Of a DNA stretch of 64,000 nt, positions 36,801 through 50,100 are shown one piece after another (the stretch's first letter is position 1; each line of letters opens with the position of its first letter). Made by a program: the position numbers and the translations under genes. The notes under the pieces were generated by a model, which was not told the origin of the DNA, ran no database searches, and saw only the letters and a program-made list of their open reading frames with translations. Source of the stretch: Odobenus rosmarus divergens (taxonomy: Eukaryota; Chordata; Mammalia; Carnivora; Odobenidae); NCBI RefSeq assembly GCF_000321225.1, contig NW_004452125.1, positions 181,570-245,569 on the forward strand, in the 5' to 3' direction.

Positions 36801-39800
36801 GGGAGGATCTCTCAAAGATAAACTGCCATCTTTGTAACTTTTCCCAGGTTTGGGAAAAAGTAAAAGATAGTGGTCCTGAGCAAGGTTTTTTTTTTTTTTT
36901 TAATGTTTTATTTATTTATTCATGAAAGTCAGAGAGAGAGAGAGAGGCAGAGGCAGAGGCAGAAGCAGGCTCCCTGCCTAGCAGGGAGCCCGACGCAGGG
37001 CTCGATCCCAGGACCCCGGGATCATGACCTGAGCCGAAGGCAGACGCTTAACCATCTGAGCCACCCAGGCGCCCCTGAGCAAGGTTTTAGAGTCAGACAG
37101 ATCTGAGTTTGAATCCTGGCTCTGCAACATCACAGCTTATGTGGGCAAATTCTATATAACTCTGTCCTCTCATCCTCAAAAGAAGGGCAGTAAGACATAC
37201 ATCATAGAGTTATTGTGGGTGTTAAATAACATAGCACATGAGGGTAAAGCACAGTGCCAGGCACATAGTAAGTGCTCAGTAAATGGCAGCTATTGTTACT
37301 ACGTGTAGTAAACGTCCATCATCCCACGGGGAACCATCTAGGAATCTACCTTAGAAATACACTTGTCAATTCTCTGATTGCCTGCATGTTCAAATGCCAG
37401 CTTCAGGGCACCCGGATGGCTCAGTTGTTTGAATGTCCAACTTGTGGTTTCGGCTCAGGTCATGATCTCAGGGAGTCTGCTTGGGATTCTCTCTCTCTCT
37501 CTCCCTCTGCCCTCCCCCTGCTTGCATTCTCTCTTTCTCTCTCTCAAAATAAATAAATAAAATCTTTAAAAAAAAATGCCAGTCTCATGTTATGAGATAG
37601 AATTAAAGAAAGCAAGACTAACCAAATGTATAAAGAGAATACATAATGTGTGATTTTTGTGCTCATATGTAACTAATTATGTAAATGTCAACCAATTTAT
37701 TTAGACAAGATTTGATTTCCCAGTTTAAAGCTTATCCATATGAAAGCAGTATATTTTTTATACTTTGTAGTCAAAAGATCACACTAATGATAATGATTAT
37801 TTTCTAAACTTTTGAGATTGAATGAGCAAAACCTTATCTAAATCCCCCTAAGTGATCTCTGCTGGGATAGGCAGAATTTTGCCCTCCTGACTTTTTCCCT
37901 AGTGTCACGTCTGTGAATATGTTATGTTACATGTTTAAAGTGGCATTGCAGAGGTAATTAAGATTACCAATCAGCTGACCTTAAAATATGGTGATTATCC
38001 TGCATTATCTGAGTGGGCACAATTTAATCACATGTGCCTTTAAACTCAGAGCTTTCTCCTGTGGGGTTGTAGGACAGAGAGATTCAAGTGTTAGAGGGAA
38101 TCAATGTGCTGTTGCTGGTTTGAAAATGCAGGGAAGGAATGGGGCAGCCTCTAGAAGCTGAGAGGCAAGGAAGTGGGGGGCCTCCATCCTATAATCACGA
38201 GGAAATGAATTATGCCAATATCTTAAATAAGCTTGTGAGTGGGTTCTTCCCCAGTGCCCCCAGGTAAAAGCCCAGTGTAACTGACACCTTGATGTCAGCC
38301 TAGTGAGACTCTGAGCAGAGAATCCAGTCATGAGTGCCAGACTTCTGGCTTACAAAACTCAGAGCTAATAAATGGTGTTAAGCTACTGTTTGTCGTAATT
38401 TGTTATGCACAAATATAAAACCAATACATAGGCCTAAGAACTGTTTTTCGCTTTATAACCACAGTTGTCCCTTTCAACTCTGTCATGGCAAAGTAATTAA
38501 AAAATACTCCTTTTCTGACTCTGGCATACAAGCTGTCTGTCCCTAGTAACGTATGTGCCATGATCTCGAGGTGGCTTTTTGGCATTTCTCTTCTCCCTCT
38601 TAGTTTTAAGGCCTTCACCTAATATTTTCTTAGAATAAGTGCTTGGAGGGGCACCTGGGTGGCTCAGTCATTAAGCATCTGCCTTCGGCTCAGGTCATGA
38701 TCCCAGGGTCCTGGGATCGAGCCCCACATCAGACTCCCTGCTCGGCAGGAAGCCTGCTTCTCCCTCTCCCACTCCCCTTGCTTGTGTTCCCTCTCTCACT
38801 GTGTCTCTCTCTGTCAAATAAATAAATAAAATCTTTGAAAAAAAAATAGAATAAGTGCTTGGATATACTGCTGCCCACTAGCATCTCCAACAGAGGGTAT
38901 GCAGGCTCATTGGAAAAGAAAGCCCTTCAAATCCCTATATTCCAGGAAAACCCTTGTGAAGGGATCTGCTACGATGTCTGGCTAAGAATTAGTTCTGATA
39001 TTTACTGTTTATTCTTTTTGCCCAACACCATATCAACCAGTGATAATATGTAAAGCCCTTAGCCTCATAGGAATGATTCTAGTGCTTCAAAGGATATACC
39101 AAAGCATTTGCTATATAATCCAGGGAAAGACCCACTCAGTATAACAGATATTGCCTAACACAATGACAATAAAGTCACCATAAGTAAAAGACTCTGGAAA
39201 TGTTAGGTGCTCCAAATAAAAGAGGGTGCTACTCTAGGAAAGATATTAGGAACAGTGGCCTATTTTAAATTAATTACTGTATAAATAGCACAGTTTCCAC
39301 ATGTTGACAGCTGGACTATCAAGCATATCCCTGAGGGAAGAAAGAAGATTCATAGAAAAGTATTCTGTGGTCAGTCCACTACTGCCCAGAGACACGGGAA
39401 TGTGACGAAATACTCAGTCAGCTCAGCCACAGTTGAACAAACCAAGGAAGACTCTGGATAGCAGAGCCCTGAACAAGGACCATGCACTTTACTGTTTAAA
39501 AAAAAAAGAGAGAGAGAGAGAGGAGAGAGGGAGGGATGAAGGAGGGGAAGGGAAGGAAGAGGAAAGAAAGAAGGAAGGAAGGAAAGAGAAGCAAGATATT
39601 AGAGAAAGTTGAGATATTCTGACATTTTCAAAATAAATCAAATATATTCAAATTTCAATGTGCAATCCATTAATATGATGTTTTTGAAATACGATAACCC
39701 TTTCCCTCCCATGGTATCTCTTTATTTTGATGTATAACTTTAATCAGCTACATTTATAGCACTAGTTAAAAATTATTAAAGTAATCCAAGTACAAAAGGA

Positions 39801-42800
39801 TAAAAATAACCCCTAACAATCTGAAGCATATGATTATTTAATGCTCCATTAATTGATAATTTTGCTTGAAGGAAAGATTGGAAAAAAGGAATGGAATTCT
39901 TTTTTTTTAAGTATGGAATTCTTAGCTCCTTAATTGTACTTAAAAATTCCCAATAGTACCCACTCAAACAAAGAACTTAAGTTTTCCGCTGGAAGGGTGA
40001 AAAGAAAAGTCAGTTCTAGCATGCCCTGCCACGTGCTTAACTACAGGGTAAAATAGTATCCATTCAGATTCTAATCACATTTCAAAAGTGTAGTATTTAT
40101 TAGGTCTATGGCTGCCAAGTACTACTATATCATATTATAATTACAGGCATTTTTAAATTTAAATTATATCTAGCTCTTTATTTCAAGCACTGTAGTTTGG
40201 AAAGTCTTACCATCATAATGTGTCATGTTTATGTACATGAAACCTAGCAAAATTTTCCAGGAGTTCCCATGTTCCATTCTGTATATAATTACTCTTTATT
40301 TATTATTCCTTTGATATCCAGAATCTATGCATAATTCTGAATGTGTGCAAATTCCCACTAAAAACTATCAGCAACAAACATCTTTTATGATAAAATCATT
40401 TACTGACAACAGTCTATATTACAGAGTTCCCTTTAAGATGGTACACTGAATAAGCTTTATTTACTTCTCTCTCAAAAGCTCATTAAAATTACAGAATGTA
40501 AGTTTAAAAACAAATCAGTGCCTAGCAATGCTCGAAAACAATAAAGGGCACCATGGTCAAATCAAAAAAGTCGAGAAATTCATGAAAGATGAAATGCATG
40601 TGGCATTAAATTGACAAGGAAATCTAAACAGAGAACCACAACTCAAAACAGGTGGAGGCCAAGACAGTGGCAGAGTGTGAGCTGCGTTTCCCACCAAGGA
40701 AGACACTGCAAGTCAGCAGTTCACAGAGACTAAAGCAGGCCATGGGAAGAATCATGAAGGTTACCAGTTAAAGAACAGCATCAGAGGGCTAGGCCATGCT
40801 TTTCCTTCATGAGCCTACAGAACACCTCTAGGTCACCTGAACCCAGGACACAGTTTCTACAAATGTTCTTTAAACAAGTTAGGGGATGTGTACAAAGACA
40901 ACTCCTAGATTAAGGCCATGAAGAGATGCAGAGTAGAGATTCAGGTAACTTCTGATTTCTATCGGTTCATGACTGCTACGAAAAAGGAGCTATAAGAAAA
41001 AAAAAAATGATGTTCTTGGAGAATAAAAACAAGATACCAAAATTAAAAGAAAGACTACAGTAGAAAGGTTGATCAACAGAATGGATAGGGCAAAGCTGAA
41101 GACCAAATGAGTGATCTGGAAAGGAAAATCGAGATAACTGTTCATGACATGGAAGGGAAAGATGAAGAGCGTGAGAGGGAAGTAGAGAACCAAGGGATCC
41201 CAGGCCAAGATGATTTCACAGGTGAACTCTTTCCAGTCCTCAAGATATGCAGGAAAGCTAATCCTTACATTGTTTAAACTTTTCCAGAGTAGAAAAAGAT
41301 GAAGTACTTTCTAGCTCATTCCACAAGACTGTATCAAAATTGTGCAAGGAGAGCATTAGAAAAAAAGGAAATGATAGACAAATCTCATTTGAGAATTTTG
41401 ATATAAAATGATTAAATAAAATGTTAATAAATTAAATCCAGAAATATATTAAAATAATGATATATTGTGATGGAATAGAATTTTCCCTAAGAATTCAAGG
41501 AAAGTTAAACACTAGGAAATTTACTTTATACAAGTAGATTAAAAGAGGACAGTCAAATGGTCTTAAAAATTGTGGAATCAGCATCTGATAATTATAATAA
41601 CTTATTTAGTTATGTGTGCATTTTGGGAGTGGGGAGAGTCTCTTATTAAATAATCTAGGAATGGAAAGAGAATCCCTTACCCTGATAAAGTGATTATATC
41701 AGAAATTTTCTTTTTTTTTTTTAAAGAGTTTATTTATTTACCTGACAGAGAGAGACACAGCAAGAGAGGGAACACAAGCAGGGGAGTGGGAGAGGGAGAA
41801 GCAGGCTTCCCGCCGAGCAGGGAGCCTGATGTGGGGCTCGATCCCAGGACCCTGGGATCATGACCTGAGCCGAAGGCAGATGCCCAACGACTGAGCCACC
41901 CAGGCGCCCCAATATCAGAAATTTTCTGCAAACATTATACTTAATAGTAAAATATAAGAAAAATTCCCTTTAATGCTTGCCATCATTACTATTATTCAAC
42001 ATCGTTTTGGAAAATTTGGTCAATGGAATGTAATTAACTGGAGGGAAGGAGGAAGAGAAAGAAAAGAGGAGAATAAATACATAAAACTGTTACTATTTGA
42101 AGGTTGTATGTTTGTGTGTACACTGACAATCGAATAAAAGAAAATATAAGACAATATGAGAAAACTACACAAAACTCAACAGATTCCCTATTTATCAGTG
42201 ATAACTATTATAATATGTAATAGATAGGAACTCATCCACAAAGGAAACAATAAGAATGACAAAATAAAACATCTAATAATTTAATGAGAAGTATGCAAAC
42301 CTTATGTAAAGAAAACTATAAAAATTTATTGAATGTCCTGAAAAATAATCAGAATAAATGGAAAAATATACTATGTTCCTGAGTGGAAAGACTTGATATA
42401 AGGATAAAAATATTCCCCAAACTAATATATAAATTCAGTGCAATCCCAGATGAATTTCCAATGAAATTTTTTAAAATGGAACTTGTCAATCTTATCCAAA
42501 ATTCAACTGGAAAAGCAAATTCAAGAACCTGGATGAGAATATTTTGAAAAAATTGAGAGTAGACATAGCCTGCCATATGTCAAAATGCACAAGAAGGCTA
42601 CAGTCATGAAAACCGTGTGCAACTGATGTAGGAGTATTTTTAAAGTTTGGTGGAACACATTACAGTCTAGAAATAGACATATAGAAAGAAAGGGAGAGTA
42701 TGATAAAGGAGCATTTCAAATCAGTAAGGAAATGGGGAAGTACTCAATAAATAATTGTGTTGGAAAAAACAGAATATAATATAGAATATATAATTTACAA

Positions 42801-44118
42801 AAAATTTTAGGTCGATTATAAGTATATAAATGTACAATTAAAATAAGAAAAGTAGTAGAAGAAAATGTAAAAGCGAACTTTTCCCATCTTGGGATAGGTC
42901 TTCCTAAAAATGACACAAGACATAAAGAACATTTTGACATATTTAATCATAAGCCCTCTCCCCTCTTGGCCTCCTAACCTACCCTCAGGGCCCAACACCC
43001 TCCCTGGACAAAGTCCTGTACCTGCCACCATATGGTGGCTTTCTGCTGCCATGCTCCCTGAAGCTCCTTTGAAATGTTCCTGAGCTCAGAGCCCAAGTTG
43101 GGAGTGATAAAACGGTAGGCACTTCACTACGACTTTCTGTCAACTGCAGGCTTCCTTTTGTCCCTATGCTTTTTTTACAGAATCTCAGATTATCAAAGGT
43201 AGAAGGTACTTATGCACCCCCATTTTATAGGTGAAGGAACCAAGGCCCTGATTAATAGAGGGACTTGCCTTGGAACACATACCTAACTGCTAGCAGTTCC
43301 AGTTGAATATGGTGCTCCTGGTTTCAAAGGCAATGGTTTCTGCTCTTTCCACATTATAAGTTCCTGTGGCCTAATGTACACGTGGGTAATTTCAGGTCAG
43401 GGAAAGAGACTCACTACAGAGAAAATTTGAACCTAGCAAAGTAATTTTTCAAACCACATATGAAACAGTAGGTATTTAACTATAGTCAAAATACAGATTA
43501 AACTTGTATTGCTTCCCACAAAGTCCCTACTCAGACCTTGACACTATTATTTTAGTTAAAACACCTGAGAGACAGGATGATGTCAAATAGAACATCGATA
43601 GATCATTTGCCTTTATCTTTTTGTTCTGAGCTTCCTGAGCATTTCACTGAGTGTGTACGTCAGGGGTGGGGATTAGGAACAGTTTTTGGGGGTTGGTAAT
43701 ATTCATGAAGTCATAAAGTTGAGCTTTTTTATATTTTCCTAATGAAAGTTATTGTAACTATAAACTAAATTTTACTGCTTCAATCACAGTAACCGTGAAA
43801 TAGTCCTCAAACACCTTTCAAGATAGTTGAAAATTACTATTCCAGATGATTTACGTTTATACTTTTTAAAGCACATTTTAAGAAAAAAATATAAATAAAA
43901 AAATCTTCTGAAGGAAAAAAGTACACAGGTTAGATAAACCGGAGGCCCCAGGGGTTATGAGAAAATCTGAATGGGTGCCATATTTCTGAAAAGGTCTAAA
44001 GTAAAGGAACCCAGGAGACACAATAAAAACTAAGACAAGACCAATTGCATGACTGACAAGGTTGTGAAAAAACTCCTTGATCCAGCTGGATAGATTTGGC
44101 TGCTCAGAAAGAATTAAA

Positions 44119-44150
<32 letters not shown>

Positions 44151-47100
44151 AGAGCAGGGGCGGGGGTGGGGGGACAAAAACAAAAAAACACAGAGAAAAA
44201 ATGCTGGCAAGGCAATGATAAAAGAAAATGCAAAACAACAATGGCACTCAACCTCAGTTGCAAACTAGTAAAAGCTATGTGGGTTCTCAAGCAGCCACAA
44301 TATTGCAACCATCTAGCTTTGTGCTCCACGAAGACATCACACCAAAGGCACTTGGCACCAAATAACTTCTGGCCAGGGATTTTACATTTAGAAATGTAAG
44401 ACCCAGTAACATTTAAGGAATTCTTCGTCTTGCCAGATAGCCATCCTCTTGCCCTGAAGCCATGTGACAAATGATCCTGAATACCACGTTGCCTTTTATG
44501 CATCTGTTGTCTAAATCAGTGTAGAAACTGGAAGGAGAGACTGAATTCTGGCCCTTAGCAAAAGGGTACATTTTAGTGTCATAATGACAGTCTTGGCAGA
44601 ACAGGGCATTCTTACTTGAAATGTCTCTGCCATACTGAGAGCTTTGTCCACCATAACCTGAGTCTGGCTCCGTTGAAGGGACTATCAGTTCTAAATTTTA
44701 AATACACAAGCAACTATGTGAAAATTAAAAAAGCAAACTGTTTCTTGGAAATCCCACTTCATGAATGATTGTCTCTGACCACCTTTCAGCACTTGAAAAG
44801 GTTTCATGTTCATTTGTGTTGTTTTCTGTTTTAATTTTATACTAACAAAACATTCCTCTCAAAATCACCATTTAAAGCTTTTTTGTTCTCTTTATTTAAT
44901 GACACTTGATAAAAGGCAAAGTTGCTTTTGTGTACTTATGTGGTGTGTGTGTTTGTGTGTGTGCAGTGTATATAATGGCACCAAAAAGGGAACACATTCT
45001 TTTTGTCAAAGATGTTCACCTTGGTCACTGTATCAAAGATGCTCTAAAGCACAGAAGCAGGTGGGCAAGAGACTGTTTTTAACCTTATCTGCAGTTCAGG
45101 GACAGTGGGAGACACCGCATGTGCTTGAGAGCATCCTGGCCACAGTGCCCTCACTACGGGGCTGCCCAAATCTGTAAGACAGAGAAGTCTGTCTAGCCAT
45201 GTGCCTGGCCCAAGGAAATGCTGGAAGTGATTTCAACTCTGCAGTAACTCGGCGTATCTTGCACCACGGTGTCCTACTTGCCTGAGAATAAGAGTTCATG
45301 GCTCTTTTTTCAGACTGGGAAGACCTCAAATTGTTGGAAGTGGATGAGCAATGTTGTTGCTTAAAACTGAGACTAATCTATCTTCCCCAAACCATTTTCC
45401 ATTTGGGTTGTTATTATCACTTAAGTTTTTTTCTGACCACTATCAGGTAAGGACTCAATGTCTCCAGTGTTCACACAAGGCAAAAGGAAGATACCACTGG
45501 TCAGTTTCAAAAGCCACTTTGTTTTCCTAACTACACTCAATTTCTATTACCACTATGACTACACACACATGCAGAGATACACACAAACCAGTGGTATTAA
45601 CTTTTAGGCATTTTCTGGAAACTATTCATGTTTCGCTCAGTAACTAAAGGGTGACCCCTAGGTAATGATGCCTATTACAACCTGCAGTCCATAAACCTAT
45701 GTAAGGATCTTTCTACTGCAGCCATTAAAATAGAGAAAATTTTTAAAGTGCATACATACCTAGCCTAAGTTCTCAAAAGTTCAACTCTAATGACTTAAGT
45801 ATATATTTTATTTAAAAGTAGAAGTCAATTAAGTACCTGAAATTGCCCAAAGCAATTAGACTTATTGTGCCAAGGATCTGGATCATATCTCCAAGCAACC
45901 AAGCAACTCATATCCAAAAAACTAACAACTTCAATGCCTAGGATAGAGCCTAAAGCAGTTTTCTAACCTGCAAATTCAAGAATTGAACTAGAGAAGCCTT
46001 TAAGAGTTCACTGTTGGAATTATAAAAATCCTTGACTATTTCCTTCTTTAGTACAATGAAAATGAGAGAAATTGGGTAACAACGTTGTTAAAAGAGAAAA
46101 GGGACATTATGCTGCTGTACCTCAAACGTGCCATCCTTCACCTAAACTGAAAACTAAGAGAAAATTCATATTTTGTAAAAGAACTATTTTTTTTGTGTGT
46201 GAACAAAATATTTAACTTTTCTGCTTCCTCAAAACTCACAATTATAAATGATATAATTTCTAATAGAAAACAAGAGCAGATGCTTCCAAAATTTAAAAGT
46301 ACCAAAATTCTGGTCTGGAAGAAAACACATATTTATTCTGAGTAAAAATTCTGTTACATCAACAAGACACATTTTGACATAGAAAAATACCTGTTTAATT
46401 TTAGAAACAAAGTAGGGAGGCAGAAGGGAAAAACTCACTGCAGCTAACCAAAAAAGAAAGAAAGAAAAGAAACCACTTCCATATTCATTAAATAGAATGT
46501 GTTGTTATTTTCACAGACAGTAAAAACTTTTTGACATCCTTTTTCGGCCCAGACTGGAGAGGTGTCAATGGATCTTATTTGGTCTCTTCAGTGTGTAAAG
46601 AGTTTACAAACCTAACCAAATTTAGAATTAGTGGGAGTTAGGCACTTATGTTCCTTATACATAAGAGAAGAAAAAAAGGCCCTTTTATGCCAGCTTTGAG
46701 TTGGGCTTGAATTTTTATGACTTATTTAGAAGCCCTAGGGAATGAAAAAAAAAAAGTCTCTTAATGGAAATACTGACACAGTATTAAATATAGTGACATG
46801 AACAAGCACGTCTATGAAACAGCACCAGGATGTGACTGACCACTCCAGCAAGTTTGAAATGCAGACAGTTTCAGACAATCAATGAGAACTGACCGCATGC
46901 CAGGAAAAAAGTAATGGCAAGTTAGAGAATCAAAATTTCAGGTTGATAAGCTTGTTTTTAACAGGAACATATGTAAAATATATGGGATCTTTACTCCAAA
47001 ATATGGAAGAAAAAGAAAAATGTAAGATGTAAAATTTCTGCCTAGACTTCCTCCAATTCTGTTACAGGATTAAAAATAGTCATTCTTAAAAAGTCAAAGC

Positions 47101-50100
47101 TGTCATATCAAACCTGAGAGATGTGGCGGGAGAGTTGAAATCAGTGGATCTAAATCTGTGCTTTGTTTCTCAGATCTTACTTACAAGGCTATGTGCTAGA
47201 TAGAGAGAGACTACAAATATTTGTTTTTGTCTATCTGCTACACTTTTTTATTCTTTGGTGGATTTTTAAAAACTAGCTAATCTTTTCCATGTATCATCCT
47301 TGCATTTTCCTGAAAGTCGCTTCTTTTACTTGAAAATCGGGTTAGTTTCATTTTATACTTCCTAAGTTATTATTTTGAATCTCTTAAGCATCTCATAGTT
47401 TTCAGCTACATTTTGTTTAATATTTTCCTCTGGCTTTAACTTTTTTGCAATTTCCTTTCTTTAAAGCCGTTTAAGCTGATTCAAGATCATTTTTCTTTCT
47501 CTTGTCATGTCCACGGACACAGATCAACATATATCTGTGTACATTAAGATGTCTTTTATGGTTTGGAAGGCAAACAGACCCAATCATTAAAACACTAACT
47601 CATTTAAGAAACAGTTATGGGGCAAATATGAGAAAGACACTGTACTAAGTGCTAAGGGGGTTATAAAGTGAATAAAATGCCACTTCGGGGCCTCAAAGAA
47701 CTTTTAATACACATAAGGCAGTGAGTAGCATCACAAAAGAGAGACAGAATGCAGCTGTATTTCAGAAAAACAGCGTGTCTAACCTTCACAAACACGGATA
47801 TTAGCGTTGCTATCATTCTTAGGTACCGCATAGAAGAAACACAATGTGAAAGGGCAGAAAACATTAGGACCAAACACAGTCCTAGGAAATGGGTACATTT
47901 TCTAAACTAAGCTGCCATATCCTTTTGATTTATTTGTAAGCCATGCTGTTTGTAGGGGCTGTAGGTCTCAGTATTTACCATTCAGGTTTTTCAGACTCTC
48001 ATATGATACCAAATAAATAGAAAAGTGAAGGAAAAATCTACTCCTGAAGGACGCAGCAAGCTGCTCATGCCAACAGTTGTTCTTTTTTTCTATTTTTGTT
48101 TGCCATTAGTCTCTCAGTTTTTAACAGTAGATGGAACACTTAGGCAATATCATTTAAATTTTTCAAGTGAATTTATTAGGGAAATTTAATTTTAAAAATC
48201 AAGTGACTTTTCAGTAGTTTATATGAATGTGTTTGGTCTTCAGCATCACTGATAAATATTTAAAAATCTATGGTGTTTAGAGTATCATGCTTATGTTTTA
48301 ATAATTCTAGAGTAACCCCATTACTACCCAAAAGTCAGAACTTCTGTAGATCTCATTTACAAGATTATGCTTTGGAATCAGTAATTAGGAAAGGACCCCT
48401 TTCAGCAGGCTATCAGAAAGACATCATTCTTTATTCAAAGGTGTTAGGGGCAAGCTTAGGATTGTGGTTAATCCTAAAATTACTGATTTGAAAGGGTGGA
48501 ATATCATATAAAAAGCAATAGGAGGAGGTAGTTTAGAGAAGAGAGGATATTGAAGCACACTCCACATGCTGTAATTAATATTATAAGCTTAGGAGAGCAG
48601 AAAATTCTATATTTTTAAAATCAGTACTTAACTTTGTATCTGGAAATTTCACTTATGTGGAATACCTCATTCCCAGATGGTGTTTGATAGGTGAGTTATT
48701 ATTGTAGTAAGGATACAAGACAAGAAATTGGATAACCTTTCAAGTATCCTTTAAATGTCACTAACTGGGCTGGTGATAGAGGGTTTTATTATTCTCTGTT
48801 GGAGTACATCAGCAGTCATTTGCATGCCAGGAAAAGAATGTCTGGAATAATCCAAAAGGGCAAAGCTTAGTTCTTTCACTAAAAACAAGGAAGTGACAGG
48901 CACTAAAAGGGAAATAAAAGAAGATAAAAGTATCCAAAGCGGAATTACTGGTCAACAAAATCCCATAGAGAACTAGCATGTACACAGAAACACATACTAT
49001 TTTAACATTTGGCTCTTGACAAAGCCTTCTCTTGACTACCATGAAGCTTTCTTTAAGCTACCCACAAACACAAAACCTAAAATTGATGAAACATATAAAT
49101 TAGTAATGATTATTCACTGTTCAAAAAGATCTGCCAAGACAGCCCTTTAAATCTTTCTTCTGCTTCATTTAACTATGGTTTCTCTGATGAGCATCTTAAC
49201 ACAAAACACAGGGCTCCAGTGAGCCTAGAATAGGGCCTGTGTAGAGTAGCTCTTAATAAACATTTCTGTATGTGGAATAAATGCATGAAAGAGCACCTCA
49301 TATATGAGTGGACTGTATCTCAAAAATGTACCTGTGAAGTCAGCTTTTAGAACTGAGAGTGCACTTCTCCAAAGAAGTCATGCTATAAATTAAGGTTAAA
49401 TCCCAGGCCAATCCAGTGCTTTACGGAACTCATGTGCACACCTGGGTTTTACCACTGATAATGCCAGCCTAGATTCTAAAGTACATGCGTATGCAGGAAG
49501 AGAGAGAAAAAAGAACATCTCTCTCCTCTTGGGGGGCATCATTAGCAGAGAAAAAATGTCTGGAAATGGCACTTAGCCTCTGGCATCCTCCCAAACTTAC
49601 TTTCTATTTCCTAGTTCCTCCTTCCTTAGTAACCAAAATCCCTAGTTCTGTCATTTTGCTCCAATTGTGGCAGGCCATGCAAATGGACTCTACCTTCCAA
49701 AGAATTCCATGCACTAAGTAAGTGACTTCTTTCTTCTCTCAATCAAAATCTCCGTTTCTTCAGGGATATTCACCTCAGTCAAATGGAGGGGAAGCTAATC
49801 TAATTAATTCACACTAACATAGAAAAGAGTTCTATCCGCCTAAATGTTTTTGCCACACCAGATGTGTCTAATTAAGAGGGATTTTAGACAGTTTAACAAG
49901 ATGAAGTTTAAACATTCAGCCTGTGGGAGCCGGTTAAATTTATGAATTATATACTACCAGAGCAGTGGGGCTAAGTTGATCATTTGTGAGCTGCAAAAAG
50001 AAAAGAACGTAACAGGGACTTGTCCTCAAGCCAAGCAAAAGAAGGAGGGGAAGTCCACACGTTTTATTTCAAGACTAGCCTGATTTTCCCCTCGTCAGTA

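Larger units (their letters stand above)
29223..36864. other. Large-intron segment, mixed repeats and unique sequence
   Basis: Contents: L2-like 30330-30470 (-), a hAT-like element 30770-31305 with a SINEC inside, MIR 34390-34610 (+) and MIR 36430-36595 (+). The stretches 29300-30100, 31330-34380 and 34620-35900 look unique and AT-rich with no supported gene. 35930-36200 is slightly GC-richer with an open plus-strand frame (see findings). Confidence 0.5.
38433..40470. other. Large-intron segment
   Basis: Contains a SINEC (38648-38846) and a purine-rich simple repeat (39498-39591). The rest is unique AT-rich sequence without a recognisable gene. Confidence 0.6.

Noticed and set aside
37860..38432. 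MLT1-like LTR as part of a provirus
   Set aside because: No internal retroviral region or second LTR nearby; it looks like a solitary, non-coding relic.
44806..45177. 123-codon plus-strand frame
   Set aside because: It covers a GT-rich simple repeat and low-complexity cysteine-rich sequence with no recognisable domain.
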